A stretch of DNA of 64,000 nt from Lunularia cruciata (Eukaryota > Streptophyta > Marchantiopsida > Lunulariales > Lunulariaceae). This document shows, piece by piece, positions 45,250 to 55,589 of this stretch. Both the position numbers and the translations under genes were made by a program. Below the pieces are notes generated by a model, which had not been told where the DNA came from, did not search any database, and worked only from the letters and a program-made list of their open reading frames with translations. Each line of letters opens with the position of its first letter. The stretch's first letter is position 1. The stretch spans positions 52,702,501-52,766,500 of the forward strand of contig OX419761.1 of the NCBI GenBank assembly GCA_948567375.1, given 5' to 3'.

Positions 45250-45520
45250 CTTCTTTTTGATCCCTTTGAAAAAGCTCATCTATCCAACTTCCTTGTCAAT
45301 CAAGAGTGCTCAAGTATTTCTTTTTGATCCCTTTGAAAAACTCATTTGTCCAACTTCCTTGTCTATCAATAGTGCTCAAGTATTTCTTTTTGATCCCTTT
45401 GAAAAAACTCATCTGTCCAACTTCCTTGTCTATCAAGAGTGCTCAACTATTTCTTTTTTGATCCCCTTGAAAAACTCATATGTCCAACTTCCTTGTCTAT
45501 CAAGAGTGCTCAGTATTTCT
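45250..45520 (-). repeat. 67-bp tandem repeat, four copies, in the Y linker
   Basis: The unit TTCTTTTTGATCCC ... CTTGTCTATCAAGAGTGCTCAAGTAT starts at about 45251, 45318, 45384 and 45451 (periods 67, 66, 67). On the minus strand one unit reads DRQGSWTDEFFKGIKK then YLST, i.e. a 22-residue segment of the RNase H-integrase linker, where related elements have a single such WxDE.F..I..YL segment. Confidence 0.8.
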
Positions 45521-45639
45521 CCAATTGATACCATTCTACTACATACAAGTTTTCAATGAATGACTCAAAAGCAAAGACAATAGGCTCACTGGTACCTTTT
45601 ACAACTATTATGTTGTAGAAGTCATCCCTTAAAAAATAA

Positions 45640-46905
45640 TCTTCCTCTACAATTTCTTGCTTGTTGTGGAACCTTGCTCTAGCATGTCAACCATCAGATT
45701 TCCAACCCCAAAAATATATTTAAAGTCTAGATCCAATATCTTGAAATAAGCTATCCATCTAAGCATAGCAAGATCTAGAGTGGAACAACCAATGATCATA
45801 CTAAGTAGTAGTAAAAAATCAATTTCTATAATCAATGATGCACTTATAGAATACTCCTTATCTATCTTCAAAGCAAAAACCATTCCCTACAACTCCCTCT
45901 TCACTTGATGATAATCCCTCTACCTCTGGTTTAAAACCTTAGCACCAAATCTAACCACATATCTTTATCCATCCTCATCTTCCTATCCTACTGCCCAACC
46001 TTTACCAATAGGACTAGAATCATTGATGAGAAAGATATACTTATCCTCTTCATATAATGCCTTCCTAAACACAAATGCAAAACCTAGTAACCTCTTCAAC
46101 TACTCATGCATGAAATAAATCTACTTCTCTTCCCATCCAAATTTCTCCCCCTTCCTAAGTAGCTAATATAAAGGATCTGCAACATGTGAATAATGAGGAA
46201 ATTAAGTCTTGTAAAATAAACAAGCACCTAAAAATCTTCTATTTTCTATCTTGATGTTGCATATTTTGATAATGATTATTATGGCTTGCACTTTCTTTGG
46301 ATTTGGCTTCCTGCTATGTAGTCCACACAAATGCCCAACTACACTTACTTCACGATCATCAAAGGTTGTTTTCACCCCTAATAATGTTTAATGCACTCCC
46401 TTCAATCTTGAAAGAATGTTGTCACAATCCATTATATGATTTGCAACAAATTTCTTACAACTTGCTGTATCCACTTGCTCAGCCTTCTTTATTTCAATAC
46501 ATCCTTTGAGAGGTGCATCATCCAAGAAAGGCTTAGTTTTCTCAAGAATGAAGTCCCTCAAAACCCAATGCATAACACCCATCACATGGGCTAGAGAATT
46601 TGTGGCTTGAGGTAAGGTACACAATCTCCTTATCCCAATGCCATCCTCATTGTTGTCAAATCCCTGCTCCCCTTAACTAGCTGAAATTGATCATAACAAA
46701 ACTAGAAATCTCCCATTGAGTAAATGGATCTATTTGCAAATTCCTCTGCAAACTCCTCCACTGTAGAACCTACACCCGTGTTTCTAATGGTAACTTGGTT
46801 CACAAGTTGCATTTCTTGTATAAACCTAAGTTTCATATTCGTTTTAAGAACCATAAACCACCTACCAGAATAAGGAGCTATAGATGGCTGTAAAATTCAC
46901 ATTCT
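45640..46905 (-). pseudogene. Y reverse transcriptase and RNase H
   Basis: The frame at 46388-46624 holds LPQATNSLAHVMGV and KPFLDDAPLKGCIE. The LDD catalytic motif is intact. The thumb follows, with VSVVGHLCGLHSRKPNPKKVQAI (as shorter pieces VVGHLCG, PNPKKVQAI). The frame at 45647-45883 holds ALKIDKEYSISASLIIEID, LRWIAYFKILDLDFKYIFG and VDMLEQGS, the distal RNase H. Stops and frameshifts separate these pieces. Confidence 0.62.
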
Positions 46906-47514
46906 TTCAATCTAAACAACGCTCTTGCATCTCAAAATATAATTTTATTTTACAATGAGATTTAAGTACTATCAATTTTAAGTTTAATTTGTATCACAGA
47001 AAACTTCAAATAACCTCAATTTTAAATTTATGTTTATTAACATAAATTAACCCATGAAATTTGTTTCATTTCGGAACACAGGATACCACGTTAGTTGGAC
47101 GCCCTACCATATATTTAGAGAACAATTTGTTTCGAATTTTTAGTCCCGAAATCCATATCTCTCTCCATGCTATACTTCTGTATTTCTCTTTTATTTGTGA
47201 AGTTCAATGGATTCATATATAGGGCTAACCTAACCTATTGAGCTTTGCGCTTTCGTTAGACCCCATCTTCCATTAAAAGCTTAGTATAGATGTACACCAT
47301 CAAGCTCTCCATTGTAGCCAAAAGATAATCTTAAAGCTCTGCGGCTGCTAATCTTGTAAAGCAACCGAATTGATTCTTCCTGTTTCATTTCGGGCATGTG
47401 GCACAGCACAGACGTACCACACTTCTAGTGCGTAGCACAGAAATGTAGTACTTCTGTGCTACACAATATCATATTTGACGAGAATGGATGTTTCTGATAC
47501 TCAACATGTAATGT
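46906..47514. other. AT-rich interval before the LRR pseudogene
   Basis: No gene, LTR end or RNA recognised. 47180-47500 becomes less AT-rich and could be upstream or intron sequence of the LRR gene, including GGTTTT-free, TACTTCTGTGC-type short duplications near 47415-47460. Confidence 0.35.
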
Positions 47515-48446
47515 GGCAGGGAGTCGCTGTTGGAATTCAAGAATGGAATTTCAAGCGATCCGTTTGAAGTTCTAGCGGATTGGAATCCAACCAACTTGTC
47601 CAATTCGTGCATTTGGAGCGGAATTCCCTGCAACGAAGCCAAGCGTATGTCTTGTTTGTTGCTGCCTGAGAAGAACTCGAGGGTACTATCAATTCGTTTC
47701 TGGGGAATCTATCTTATCTTCAATATCTCGACCTCTCTAGTAACCTGTTCAGCGGAGCAATTCCTCCCCGCTTGGGACTTTTCGAGCGGCTCGTTGCCCT
47801 TGATCTTTTCGATAACAGCGTCTCTGGGGAAGTACCAGAAGAACTTGGCAGTTTGGCGATTCTGATAGTCTTGCGGTTGAGTTTATATGCACTCCGGAAA
47901 TATTCCACCGTTCTTGCGAACTCTTAGCTCTCTGCTCTATATAATAATGGGCAACAACCCTCTCACCGGCAGTATTCCATTTTGGCTCGGCAACTGTTCG
48001 ACTCTGCAGATTCTAACCCAATCATTTAAGTGGTGGAATTCCAACTGAACTAGGGCAGCTGACTAATCTTCAAGATATCTGTCTTCCAATGAGCTAAGTG
48101 GTGGAATACCAAATGAAGTAGGGCTGCTGAAAAATCTTCATTGTCTCCCTTTTGACCAAAACTTACTGAGTGGAAATATCCAGCGGAACTATTGCAGCCG
48201 GGGAGCCTTCAAATCTTATCTCTACGTCGAAATCAACTGAATTGGAGCATTCCAGGTTCGTTGGGGCAGTCGAAGAATCTTCTAGTATTGGATTTGTCTT
48301 CCAATAAACTAAGTGGGGGAATTCCAGCTGAATTGGGGCAGCTGAAGAATCTCAGGTTCTTGCTCTTCAAAAATATTCTTGCACGGAAATATCTCAACCG
48401 AGGTGCAAAATATCTCAATCGAACTCTCGCACCCGGAGAATTTTAA
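47515..48446 (+). pseudogene. LRR receptor-like protein, N-terminal half
   Basis: Starts LLEFKNGISSDPFEVLADWNP and CIWSGIPCNEAKRM, a plant LRR N-terminal cap (W.G..C). LRRs follow in three frames: YLQYLDLSSNLFSGAIPPRLG (about 47705-47780), LVALDLFDNSVSGEVPEELG (about 47790-47850), NNPLTGSIPFWLGNCSTLQIL (about 47950-48015), then the open frame 48192-48446 with LQILSLRRNQLNWSIPGSLG and LLVLDLSSNKLSGGIPAELG. The L..L.LS.N.L.G.IP pattern is the plant extracellular LRR. At least four frameshifts. No signal peptide seen. The second half is at 55590-57230. Confidence 0.85.
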
Positions 48447-48617
48447 ATGTTTATATTTGTTTCTCAATTATATGTTATATTCTCTCTGAGATGACTCGTC
48501 CATTCCTCATGCTACTAGAGCATGTCTTCGCTCTTGCTCCGGCAAGGGTGCATGCTCTTGGATCATAGATCTATCGTGCATTAAGGTTTTCTGACTCGCA
48601 CAAGCTACTTTCTCTAC

Positions 48618-49150
48618 AGTGTCGTGCGTATATACATCATTACACAACATACATTGTTGTCAACATCATACACTATAGAAACATCACTCACACATAAATC
48701 ATACATAAACTCTAAAATGTCACAATAATAAGATCATTTACAACTCGAATCAATCACACTCAGATCAATACTTTATCTGATCCTCAATAACTTGCCAACA
48801 ATAGTGCACTGATTACAGTCAAGCCACACCCTCTCTAGCTAAGAGACTCTAGGTGACGCTCGCCGGCTTTCTATCCACTCTAGCCAGGAACTCGAAAGCT
48901 CAACATCAAAGAAATGAGCTCTTTGGAGCTGCACTTCTAGGGTATACCCCTGATTTTGACTTAGGTCTCATCCCAACGGTCCCGTTGACGGCACACCCGA
49001 CAGTGCATATGGTGCAAGTGAAGGTGGGCCCCGCCATGAAGTCAATACCCTAAACCTGAAATCTGACCGTCGGAAAGTAGTTTATGAGTAATTGCCAAAA
49101 TGCCTCTAACTACTATCATTGGAACTCTAGTGTTTGAGCAATCTAGATGC
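48618..49150. repeat. Repeat D copy 2
   Basis: About 530 bases matching 6639-7130: ATATACATCATTACACAACATAC, CACTCAGATCAATAC, CAAGCCACACCCTCTCTAGC, GAGCTCTTTGGAGCTGCACTT, GGTATACCCCTG. It lies between the two halves of the LRR pseudogene. No right-hand direct repeat as in copy 1 was found. Confidence 0.55.
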
Positions 49151-49377
49151 GACAGTAAAAATAGTGTGACAACATCGATGAGGTTTTGCCTAGGTTTGGT
49201 CCACCCATCTGCATCTTCATTACTCACTTGTGAGTGTCATTCTACACTATATGCAACAGTGGTCCATATGACATGGTGTCCTTTGGAGGACAAAGGATAA
49301 CTACCCATGATGCTATTAGTGACATGGTGTTTGCTATGGCACAAGAGAGTGGATACTTAGCTTGGAGGGACCGTTCA

Positions 49378-49792
49378 TGTAAGAGACCAAAATCGAGGAG
49401 AGAAATAGGAGAATGGAAACTCACATTGGGACACTTGAATGAGGGAAAAACTCTGAATGCCTAGCATGAGCTTTGGCTTTGGTATTTATAGGTAGCATAC
49501 AAGGCCCTTGAGAAGCTTCCTCAAGCTGCTTTCTTAGAGTGCAAGCCAAGTTAACTAGGAAGCTTCTCAAGAAGCTTCCTTCTAGAAGCCGCCTACTTGG
49601 CATGCAAGCTAAGCTAGTTGGAAGCTTCTAGAAGCTTCCTTCAAGAAGCTCCTTACTTAGGGTGCAAGCTAAGCTAACCGGGAAGCTTCCCAAGAAGCTT
49701 CCTAGATACCTCCGAAATATTCTAGGCTAATTTGTCTTATGTGCTACTTCGTGAGCCTGATTGACTTTGTCGCTAAACTCCATATTGTTACA
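49378..49792 (-). repeat. A3 3' LTR (antisense)
   Basis: 415 bases, TGTAAGAGACC ... ATTGTTACA on the plus strand. A four-pentamer GAA/TTC run lies at 49620-49639. Confidence 0.92.
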
Positions 49793-52700
49793 TATTCCCT
49801 CGCCGCTAGTTGGTGACGTCCTCGTCGCCAATGAAGCTTTGAATTCTTGGATGGCCGTCTGTGCATTGTGGAGGTGAGAAAGAGGTTCCTAGGTGGCATC
49901 ATGAAGGGGATACCCTTTCCAAAGGACCTTGTACTCTATATGTTGGCGACGGCCTCGTTGAATGTGGCGACGTGCAAGGATACAATCAACTTCGTACTCC
50001 TCATGATCATTGATAGGGATAGGAAGAGGGGGAGGTTGGACTTGAGAGGAAAAGGAAGAGGGGTTAGGAACAAAGGGTTTCAACTTGGAAACATGAAAGA
50101 CAGGATGGATACGCATGTGACAAGGCAAGGCAAGACGATAAGCAACACGAGAGACAATTTGGGTGATATCAAAGGGTCCTATCCAATTAGGGGCAAGTTT
50201 ACAAATTTGGGTATCAAGTGGGAGAGGGAGGTTACTGGAGGATAGCATGATTTTATCACCAACTTCAAAGGTGAGATCTTGATGATGGTGGTTCGCATAT
50301 TGTTTTTGGCGATTCTAAGCAACAAGGAGGTGAGACTTGGCTTGTTGGAGAGATTGGGATATAGTGGTCAAGAATGTGGAAGTTTGAGGAACCTAAGATG
50401 GAGGGGGAGCAAGAAGAGAATCTGGAACAAGCAGATCTTGGCCAAAATTGAGAAAGAAAGGAGAGAATCCGGTGCTTGCCTGTTTGGAATTGTCGTAGGC
50501 AAATTCGGCAGCGGCAAGACATTCATCCCAATTGGTATGGTGGACATTGACAAAGGCATGCGACATATCCTCCAATGTACAATTTGCACGTTTGGTTTGT
50601 CCATCAGTTTGGGGATGATAGGCCGTGGACAAAGCAAGCTTGGTGCCGAGTATTTGAAAGAGTGCTTGCCAAAACTTCCGAGTAAAGCAAGGATCATGGT
50701 CGGAGATGAGTACGCATGGCATTCCATGATGCTTGAAGACATTGTCAAAGAAGATTTGCGCTAAGGTTGGAGCATCCACGGTATCACAAGTTGGTGCCAA
50801 GTGGGCTTGCTTACTAAGCTTATCCACAAACACCACGATGGCGGTGTGTCCTTGTTTTGTCTTTGGCAAGGATGTGATGAGATCCTAGCTCACATGCTCC
50901 TAATGAGCTGATGGAATGGCAAGCGGTTGACGGAGTCCACCCGGCTTCTGGTTGTTGGCCTTGTTACGTTGGCAACTCTCACATGATCGGACAAATTCTC
51001 AAACATCCCGTGTCATGTTGGGCCACCACCATTGATGTTGGAGGGTGCCCAAGGTCTTGTCCACACCCATGTGACTAGCAATAGGTAAATCATGGGCTTC
51101 TTGAAGGCGCACAAGTCGAAGATCACCTTTGGCTGGAACATAGATCCGGTCCGCATGGAATAGAAGGCCTTCCTTGAAGGAGAAGGTGTTGTACTCCTTG
51201 TCACCTGTTGTGAGCCAACCATGTACCATTTGGAAGAAGGGATCTTGTTGTAGAGCTAACCAAAACTTGTTATGAATCTTGGGATCAATTGACACTGTCG
51301 TAATTGCTGCCACAATGAGAAGAAGAGACTTCAAATCAGGTCGTCGTGATAGAGCATCGAGGATGACATGGAACCGACCTGGTTTGTACTCAAGTTTGAT
51401 ATCAAACAATTGGAGTTGCTCTTCCCATCCATGATGTCGACTCTTCATGTGCTCTAGTTGTAAGGTTTGCAACAATGGCTTGTGATCAGTTCGCATGATC
51501 ACTTGTTTCCCCAAGAGATAATGCTTCCATACCTTGGTGGCATATACCATTGCAAGTTGTTCCCGATCTCGAGCAGAGTAATTTCTTTCAGCTGTATTTA
51601 GTCGGCAAGACACAAAGGCAATAGGATGTAGTCCATTTGGAAATTCTTGTTGCAACACAGCTCCAATTGCAAAGTTAGAAGCATCGAAATCAACCACACA
51701 AGGTAGTCAAGGATCATATGGTTGAAGAATAGGTCTTGAAGACACCATATGCTTTAACTTCTGGAATGCTTCTTCATGCTTGGTGGTCCTTTGGAAGCTC
51801 GAGTTCTTTCCCAAGAGGTCAGTCAATGGTGCGGCCACATGAGCATAATAGTGGATGAACCGTTGGTAAAAACTGGCCAATCCATTGAATGCTCGTACTT
51901 CTATAGCATCCTTTGGGGTAGGCCAATCAGTAATGGCCTTGATCTTCTCTTCTTCCATCTTGATCCCCTCTGATGAGATCTTATGACCCAAGAAGGTAAC
52001 CTCCTTCTGCCAAAAAGCACACTTTGACTTCTTGCAGTAGAATTTCCATTGTCGTAGTCATCTTAGGACTTCTTGCACATGATTCATGTGTTCTGCCTCT
52101 GTCCTACTATAGATTAAGATATCATCTAAGAACACTACCACGGACTGATCCAATAGTCCCTCCAACACCCAATGCATCTGATCCATGAAGACTATTGGAG
52201 CATTAGTGAGTCCAAAAGGTAGAACTCTCCACTCAAAATGTCCATACCTTGTGCGAAAGGCAGTCTTTTGCACGTCCTCTCCTTCAATAGGAATTTGCCA
52301 ATAGTTGCTACGAAGATCTAGCTTGGAAAAGTAGTGTGCTCCACTTAATTGATCAAGCAGGTCATCGATCCGAGGCAAGGGATATGCATTCTTCACGGTT
52401 TGCTTATTGAGCCCACGGTAATCAATACAAAAACGAAGTCCTCCATCCTTCTTTGGAACAAATAGTACCGGTGCTTCCCACGGAGAGGTACTATGTCGTA
52501 TGAAATCCTTCTCCAACAACTCTATAAGTGTTGTTTGCAACTCCTCCAACTCCTTTGGTGAGAGCTGATAGATTGGTCTACTCACTAGAGTACGCCCTGG
52601 CAATAACTAAATCTTGAAGGGCATACCTTGATCAGAGTGTAATCTCTTTGGTATATCATCCGGAAATACATCTGCAAACTCCTGAACTATACGATCAACC

Positions 52701-53392
52701 GTTGCTTGATGTGGCACCTGGCCCTCCTCAGATTGTTCTTGTGCAATCGGCTTGATCCACACCACGAATACAGACTTATCTTCCTCCAAAGCTTGCTCTA
52801 TGGTTGCTTCATTAACAAACTTCCCTTCTAGGGACTCATCTCTCTTCCAAGCTTGCTCCATGGTTGCCTTCCTGGCAAACTTCCTATCTTGGGACTCATC
52901 TCCCTTCCATATTTGCTCTATGGCTACCTTCTCAACAAACTTCCCATCTTGGGACTGACTATTCTTAGGTGTCTTACTTAGAGGTACCAGACAACCTAAT
53001 CGGAAATTCCTACCTTGGTGTTGTACTTGGATTTGAAGTCGGGTCCAATCAAATTGAACCTTATGACGTTCAAGCCAAGGTAGACCTAAAATGATATCAT
53101 AGTGTAGAGGTGTCACTACAAACCTCATACACTCCAAATACTCCTTCCCAATCTTGAAGGTAACAGGATGCGAGGTGCGGAATGTAGAACCTTTTCTACC
53201 ATCTACCATCATCAAACTACTTCCAATCACTGGCTTGATAGGAATACCCAATTCCTTTGCTACTTGCATAAACATACAATTCTTTGAACTTCCAGAATCA
53301 ACCAAAATCCTACAACTCCGATTAGATATCATACCTTGCAAGTGAAGTAGACTTGCATAGGTCGAGCTTTCAATCCCATTGGAACTAATCAA
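49793..53392 (-). pseudogene. A3 pol: protease, RT, RNase H, integrase, chromodomain
   Basis: On the minus strand: protease 52607-53392 (ILVDSGSSKNC near 53295; GLPWLERHKVQFDW); RT 52058-52603 ([27 protein letters not shown], active site FLDD near 52115); RT thumb/RNase H 51707-51991 and 50999-51697 (VDFDASNFAIGAVLQQ, TDHKPLLQTL); integrase zinc region to about 50950, core 50393-50869 (SDHDPCFTRKFWQ, DGQTKRANC, where the usual QTER has Lys for Glu); chromodomain 49889-50100 (EYEVDCILARRHIQRG, KVLWKGYP). Stops occur near 52605, 52058, 51705, 50890 and 50250. The family-specific Glu-rich linker lies between protease and RT. Confidence 0.93.
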
Positions 53393-53399
53393 ACTCCCA

Positions 53400-54316
53400 G
53401 TAGGCGGCTCAAAATCTCCTACTGGGATTCCTCCTTTCCCTGATCATTCTGCTCCACAACCTCCACTTGGGCAACTTGTTGAGGTCAACCATTCTTGAGT
53501 GGATATTTAGCAATGCAATGCCCCAATTGGTGACAATAAAAACAACCTCCATTTTGTCGTAATCTTTCTCTATCTGCTGTGCCAAGTGGTCTTCGTTGGA
53601 TAGCATCAATCTCCATTGGTACCGGTTCTTCCACTCGTAGTACTGGTAGGTTTTGTGTAGGTCGAGGTTGAGACCAAGTTGTCACAACTAAGGAATCAAA
53701 ATGCTCAGCCAATTGCATGGCTTCTTCTACGTTTTGTGGTTCTTGCATGGTCACCTCCAATCTGGTTTGTGACTTCAATCCTCGCACAAATTGATCCAGA
53801 ACTTCACCTTCTTGGATATCTAGAATTTGCATGATGATATTCTGAAATTGTGTGAGGTAGCTTCTCACTAAGCCAATCTGCCTCAACTCCGCCAATTTAT
53901 CTCATGTAGCTCGGGTGGCATTTATAATCTGAAATTGACCAAGTATTGCATCCTTGAATTCTGCCCATGTCAAACTCGGTGTAACAATTTGTTGTTCAGC
54001 TTTTTCTACTCAAAATTGCCACCAAAGTTTTGCCACGCCATCCAACTGGCTAGAAGCCAAGAGAATTTGTTTCCGCTTGTCTTGAAGATTGGTGGCTTCA
54101 AAGTAACGTTCACAGTCAAACACAAAATTCTCCACTATGCCTGGAAGATTCTTGCCTTCAAACACCTTGGGTTTCAGAAATCGAATGCGATCTTCTCCAT
54201 CTCAAACTGGCGCTTTGTCTATCTGTTCTCGTCGTTGCTGGTCTCGTTCATCCAACAATCGAGTAAGATGCTCGATTTGTTGTTACATTGCAAGGATAAC
54301 ATCCGGTATTGCCGCC
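53400..54316 (-). pseudogene. A3 gag
   Basis: Minus strand. Starts near 54316 with MAAIPDVILAM followed by a stop (CAA to TAA), the same start as A1. The capsid piece at about 54180-53900 (VFEGKNL-type, CERYFEA) is followed by the open frame 53485-53895: AELRQIGLVRSYLTQFQN, VRGLKSQTRLEVTMQEPQN and the zinc knuckle CFYCHQLGHCIAKYP, in which the final Cys of CX2CX4HX4C is Tyr. So RNA binding by this copy would be impaired even if it were translated. Confidence 0.85.
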
Positions 54317-54589
54317 ATCACTACTACTCTATTCCACTACACTCAATTTATCTAGTTGATTAACACATAGATACAACACGTCCACCGTTCTCCATAAGTT
54401 ACAATTGGAAGTATCAAGGGTTCCTCTGACACGGTGATCACATGTAGAAAATCCTGCCCAAAGCGTGAGGTGATGAATTATGTGAAACGATGCTTTGGTA
54501 ATATTTGGACATGAAAGTCCCAATGGTTTGGCAGAAGTAGATTTGGTGGTCCATAAATTCCATCCATCCCATTCTTACTCTGATACCCA

Positions 54590-54991
54590 TGTAAGAGACC
54601 AAAACCGAGGAGAGAAATTAGAGAGAATGGAAACTCACATTGGGACACTTGAATGAGGGAAAACTCCGAATGCCTAGCATGAGCTTTGGCTTTGGTATTT
54701 ATAGGTAGCATACAAGGCCCTTGAGAAGCTTCCCCAAGCTGCTTTCTTAGAGTGCAAGCCAAGTTAACTAGGAAGCTTCTCAAGAAGCTTCCTTCTAGAA
54801 GCCGTCTACTTGGCGTGCAAGCTAAGCTAGTTGGAAGCTTCTAGAAGCTCCCTACTTAGGGTGCAAGCTAAGCTAACCGGGAAGCTTCCCAAGAAGCTTC
54901 CTAGATACTTCCGGAATATTCTAGGCTAATTTGTCTTATGTGCTACTTCGTGAGTCTGATTGACTTCGTCGCTAAACTCCATATTGTTACA
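54590..54991 (-). repeat. A3 5' LTR (antisense)
   Basis: 402 bases. It lacks 13 bases present in the other A3 LTR within the GAAGCTTC array, leaving three perfect pentamers (54833-54847). The reverse TATA box is at 54696-54703. The altered primer-binding site (GGGTATCAGAG) lies just outside, at about 54578-54589. Confidence 0.92.
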
Positions 54992-55589
54992 ATTCATATG
55001 CTTTGTAGACGACACATGTCAGGGCAGATTTATACTTGGTCCGAGATGATCAAGTGATAGTAGCGGATGTCGTGGTTATGGACCCTACACAAGATATAGT
55101 TTCGGAGAGAGTGATTACCCATCCTCTTGGATGGACGCCGAGTGCAACAGCAGGTCGCAAGATCTCCAAGTATAGGGGCATGTAGCGAGGTCATCTCTTT
55201 GTACCTCTAGCCTTGGAGTTATATGGAGCGATGGACACTACGTTTGACACATTTTTCAGGAAGTGCACGAGAGCTTATCATGTTAAGCGCCAACGGGTAC
55301 CACTTTCACTCTCATACTTTGTAGTATGCTTTAGGCAACATGTGTCCATTGCTCTACAGAGTGCAATGATTGGCGCAATCCATATGAGAGCAATCACACT
55401 AGGTGATGCTTCTTCGGAGGCTCCAGTTGTTTGTAGACCATATGATTTGTATAGTTGGGTTATCTTAGGTGCAGTAGTGCAGATTTCTCATATAGACTCT
55501 ATTGGGTCTTAGTCCCATTTTACTTTTACCGTCTCTGCCTTGAAGGGGTCTTCCCATCCTTCGTCTTCTCTACGCGGACGCCTTATTCT

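Larger units (their letters stand above)
44050..46905 (-). mobile_element. Ty3-like pol relic Y, distinct lineage, antisense
   Basis: Reading the minus strand from 46905: RT (LRFIQEMQLVNQVTIRN, SRDLTTMRMALG, active site FLDD in KPFLDDAPLKG), RNase H (YVVRFGAKVLNQR, RWIAYFKILDLDFKYIFGVGN), a linker, then integrase (EYHDSLWGGHQGV-like, CETYQ, ANRGELD, LLSFALWADKIT) and a C-terminal tail (ELDRTMLRAPIIGNKVKLFRKRE). It resembles, from memory, a Ty3-type lineage best known from fungi and reported in some plants. No LTRs recognised. Very decayed. Confidence 0.6.
49378..54991 (-). mobile_element. Ty3/gypsy chromovirus A3, antisense, near full length
   Basis: 5614 bases with LTRs 49378-49792 and 54590-54991, flanked by GTTCA (49373-49377) and ATTCA (54992-54996), a 4-of-5 target duplication. 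It is of the same family as A1 (same LTR array, PBS type and domain order) and is the best-preserved pol of the family here, with long open stretches. Stops and frameshifts still break gag and pol. It lies within the LINE tail that itself lies within the LRR pseudogene. Confidence 0.94.
49234..55512 (+). pseudogene. LINE-type C-terminal nuclease-like domain, split by A3
   Basis: The left part (49234-49377) reads FGGQRITTHDAISDMVFAM and ESGYLAWRDRS. The right part (54997-55512) reads LVRDDQVIVADVVVMDPTQD, ISKYRG, LFVPLALELYGAMDTTFD, FFRKCTRAYH, FRQHVSIALQSAMIGAIHM and CRPYDLYS. From memory, this HDA+RD ... DV.V.DPT ... K+RG ... F.P...E.+GA order is the PD-(D/E)XK-like tail of some reverse-transcriptase elements of plants. 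A3 interrupts it with GTTCA/ATTCA. One stop lies at 55185. It is a 3' LINE fragment inside the LRR gene. Confidence 0.6.

Noticed and set aside
45257-45559. 100-codon plus-strand frame with repeated FLFDPFEK units as a gene
   Set aside because: It is the complement of the tandemly repeated linker in the antisense pol, which has domain support on the other strand.
50279-50764. 161-codon plus-strand frame (and its relatives at 24750-25235 and 58736-59089)
   Set aside because: These lie exactly opposite conserved integrase coding of family A and are complementary-strand shadows.
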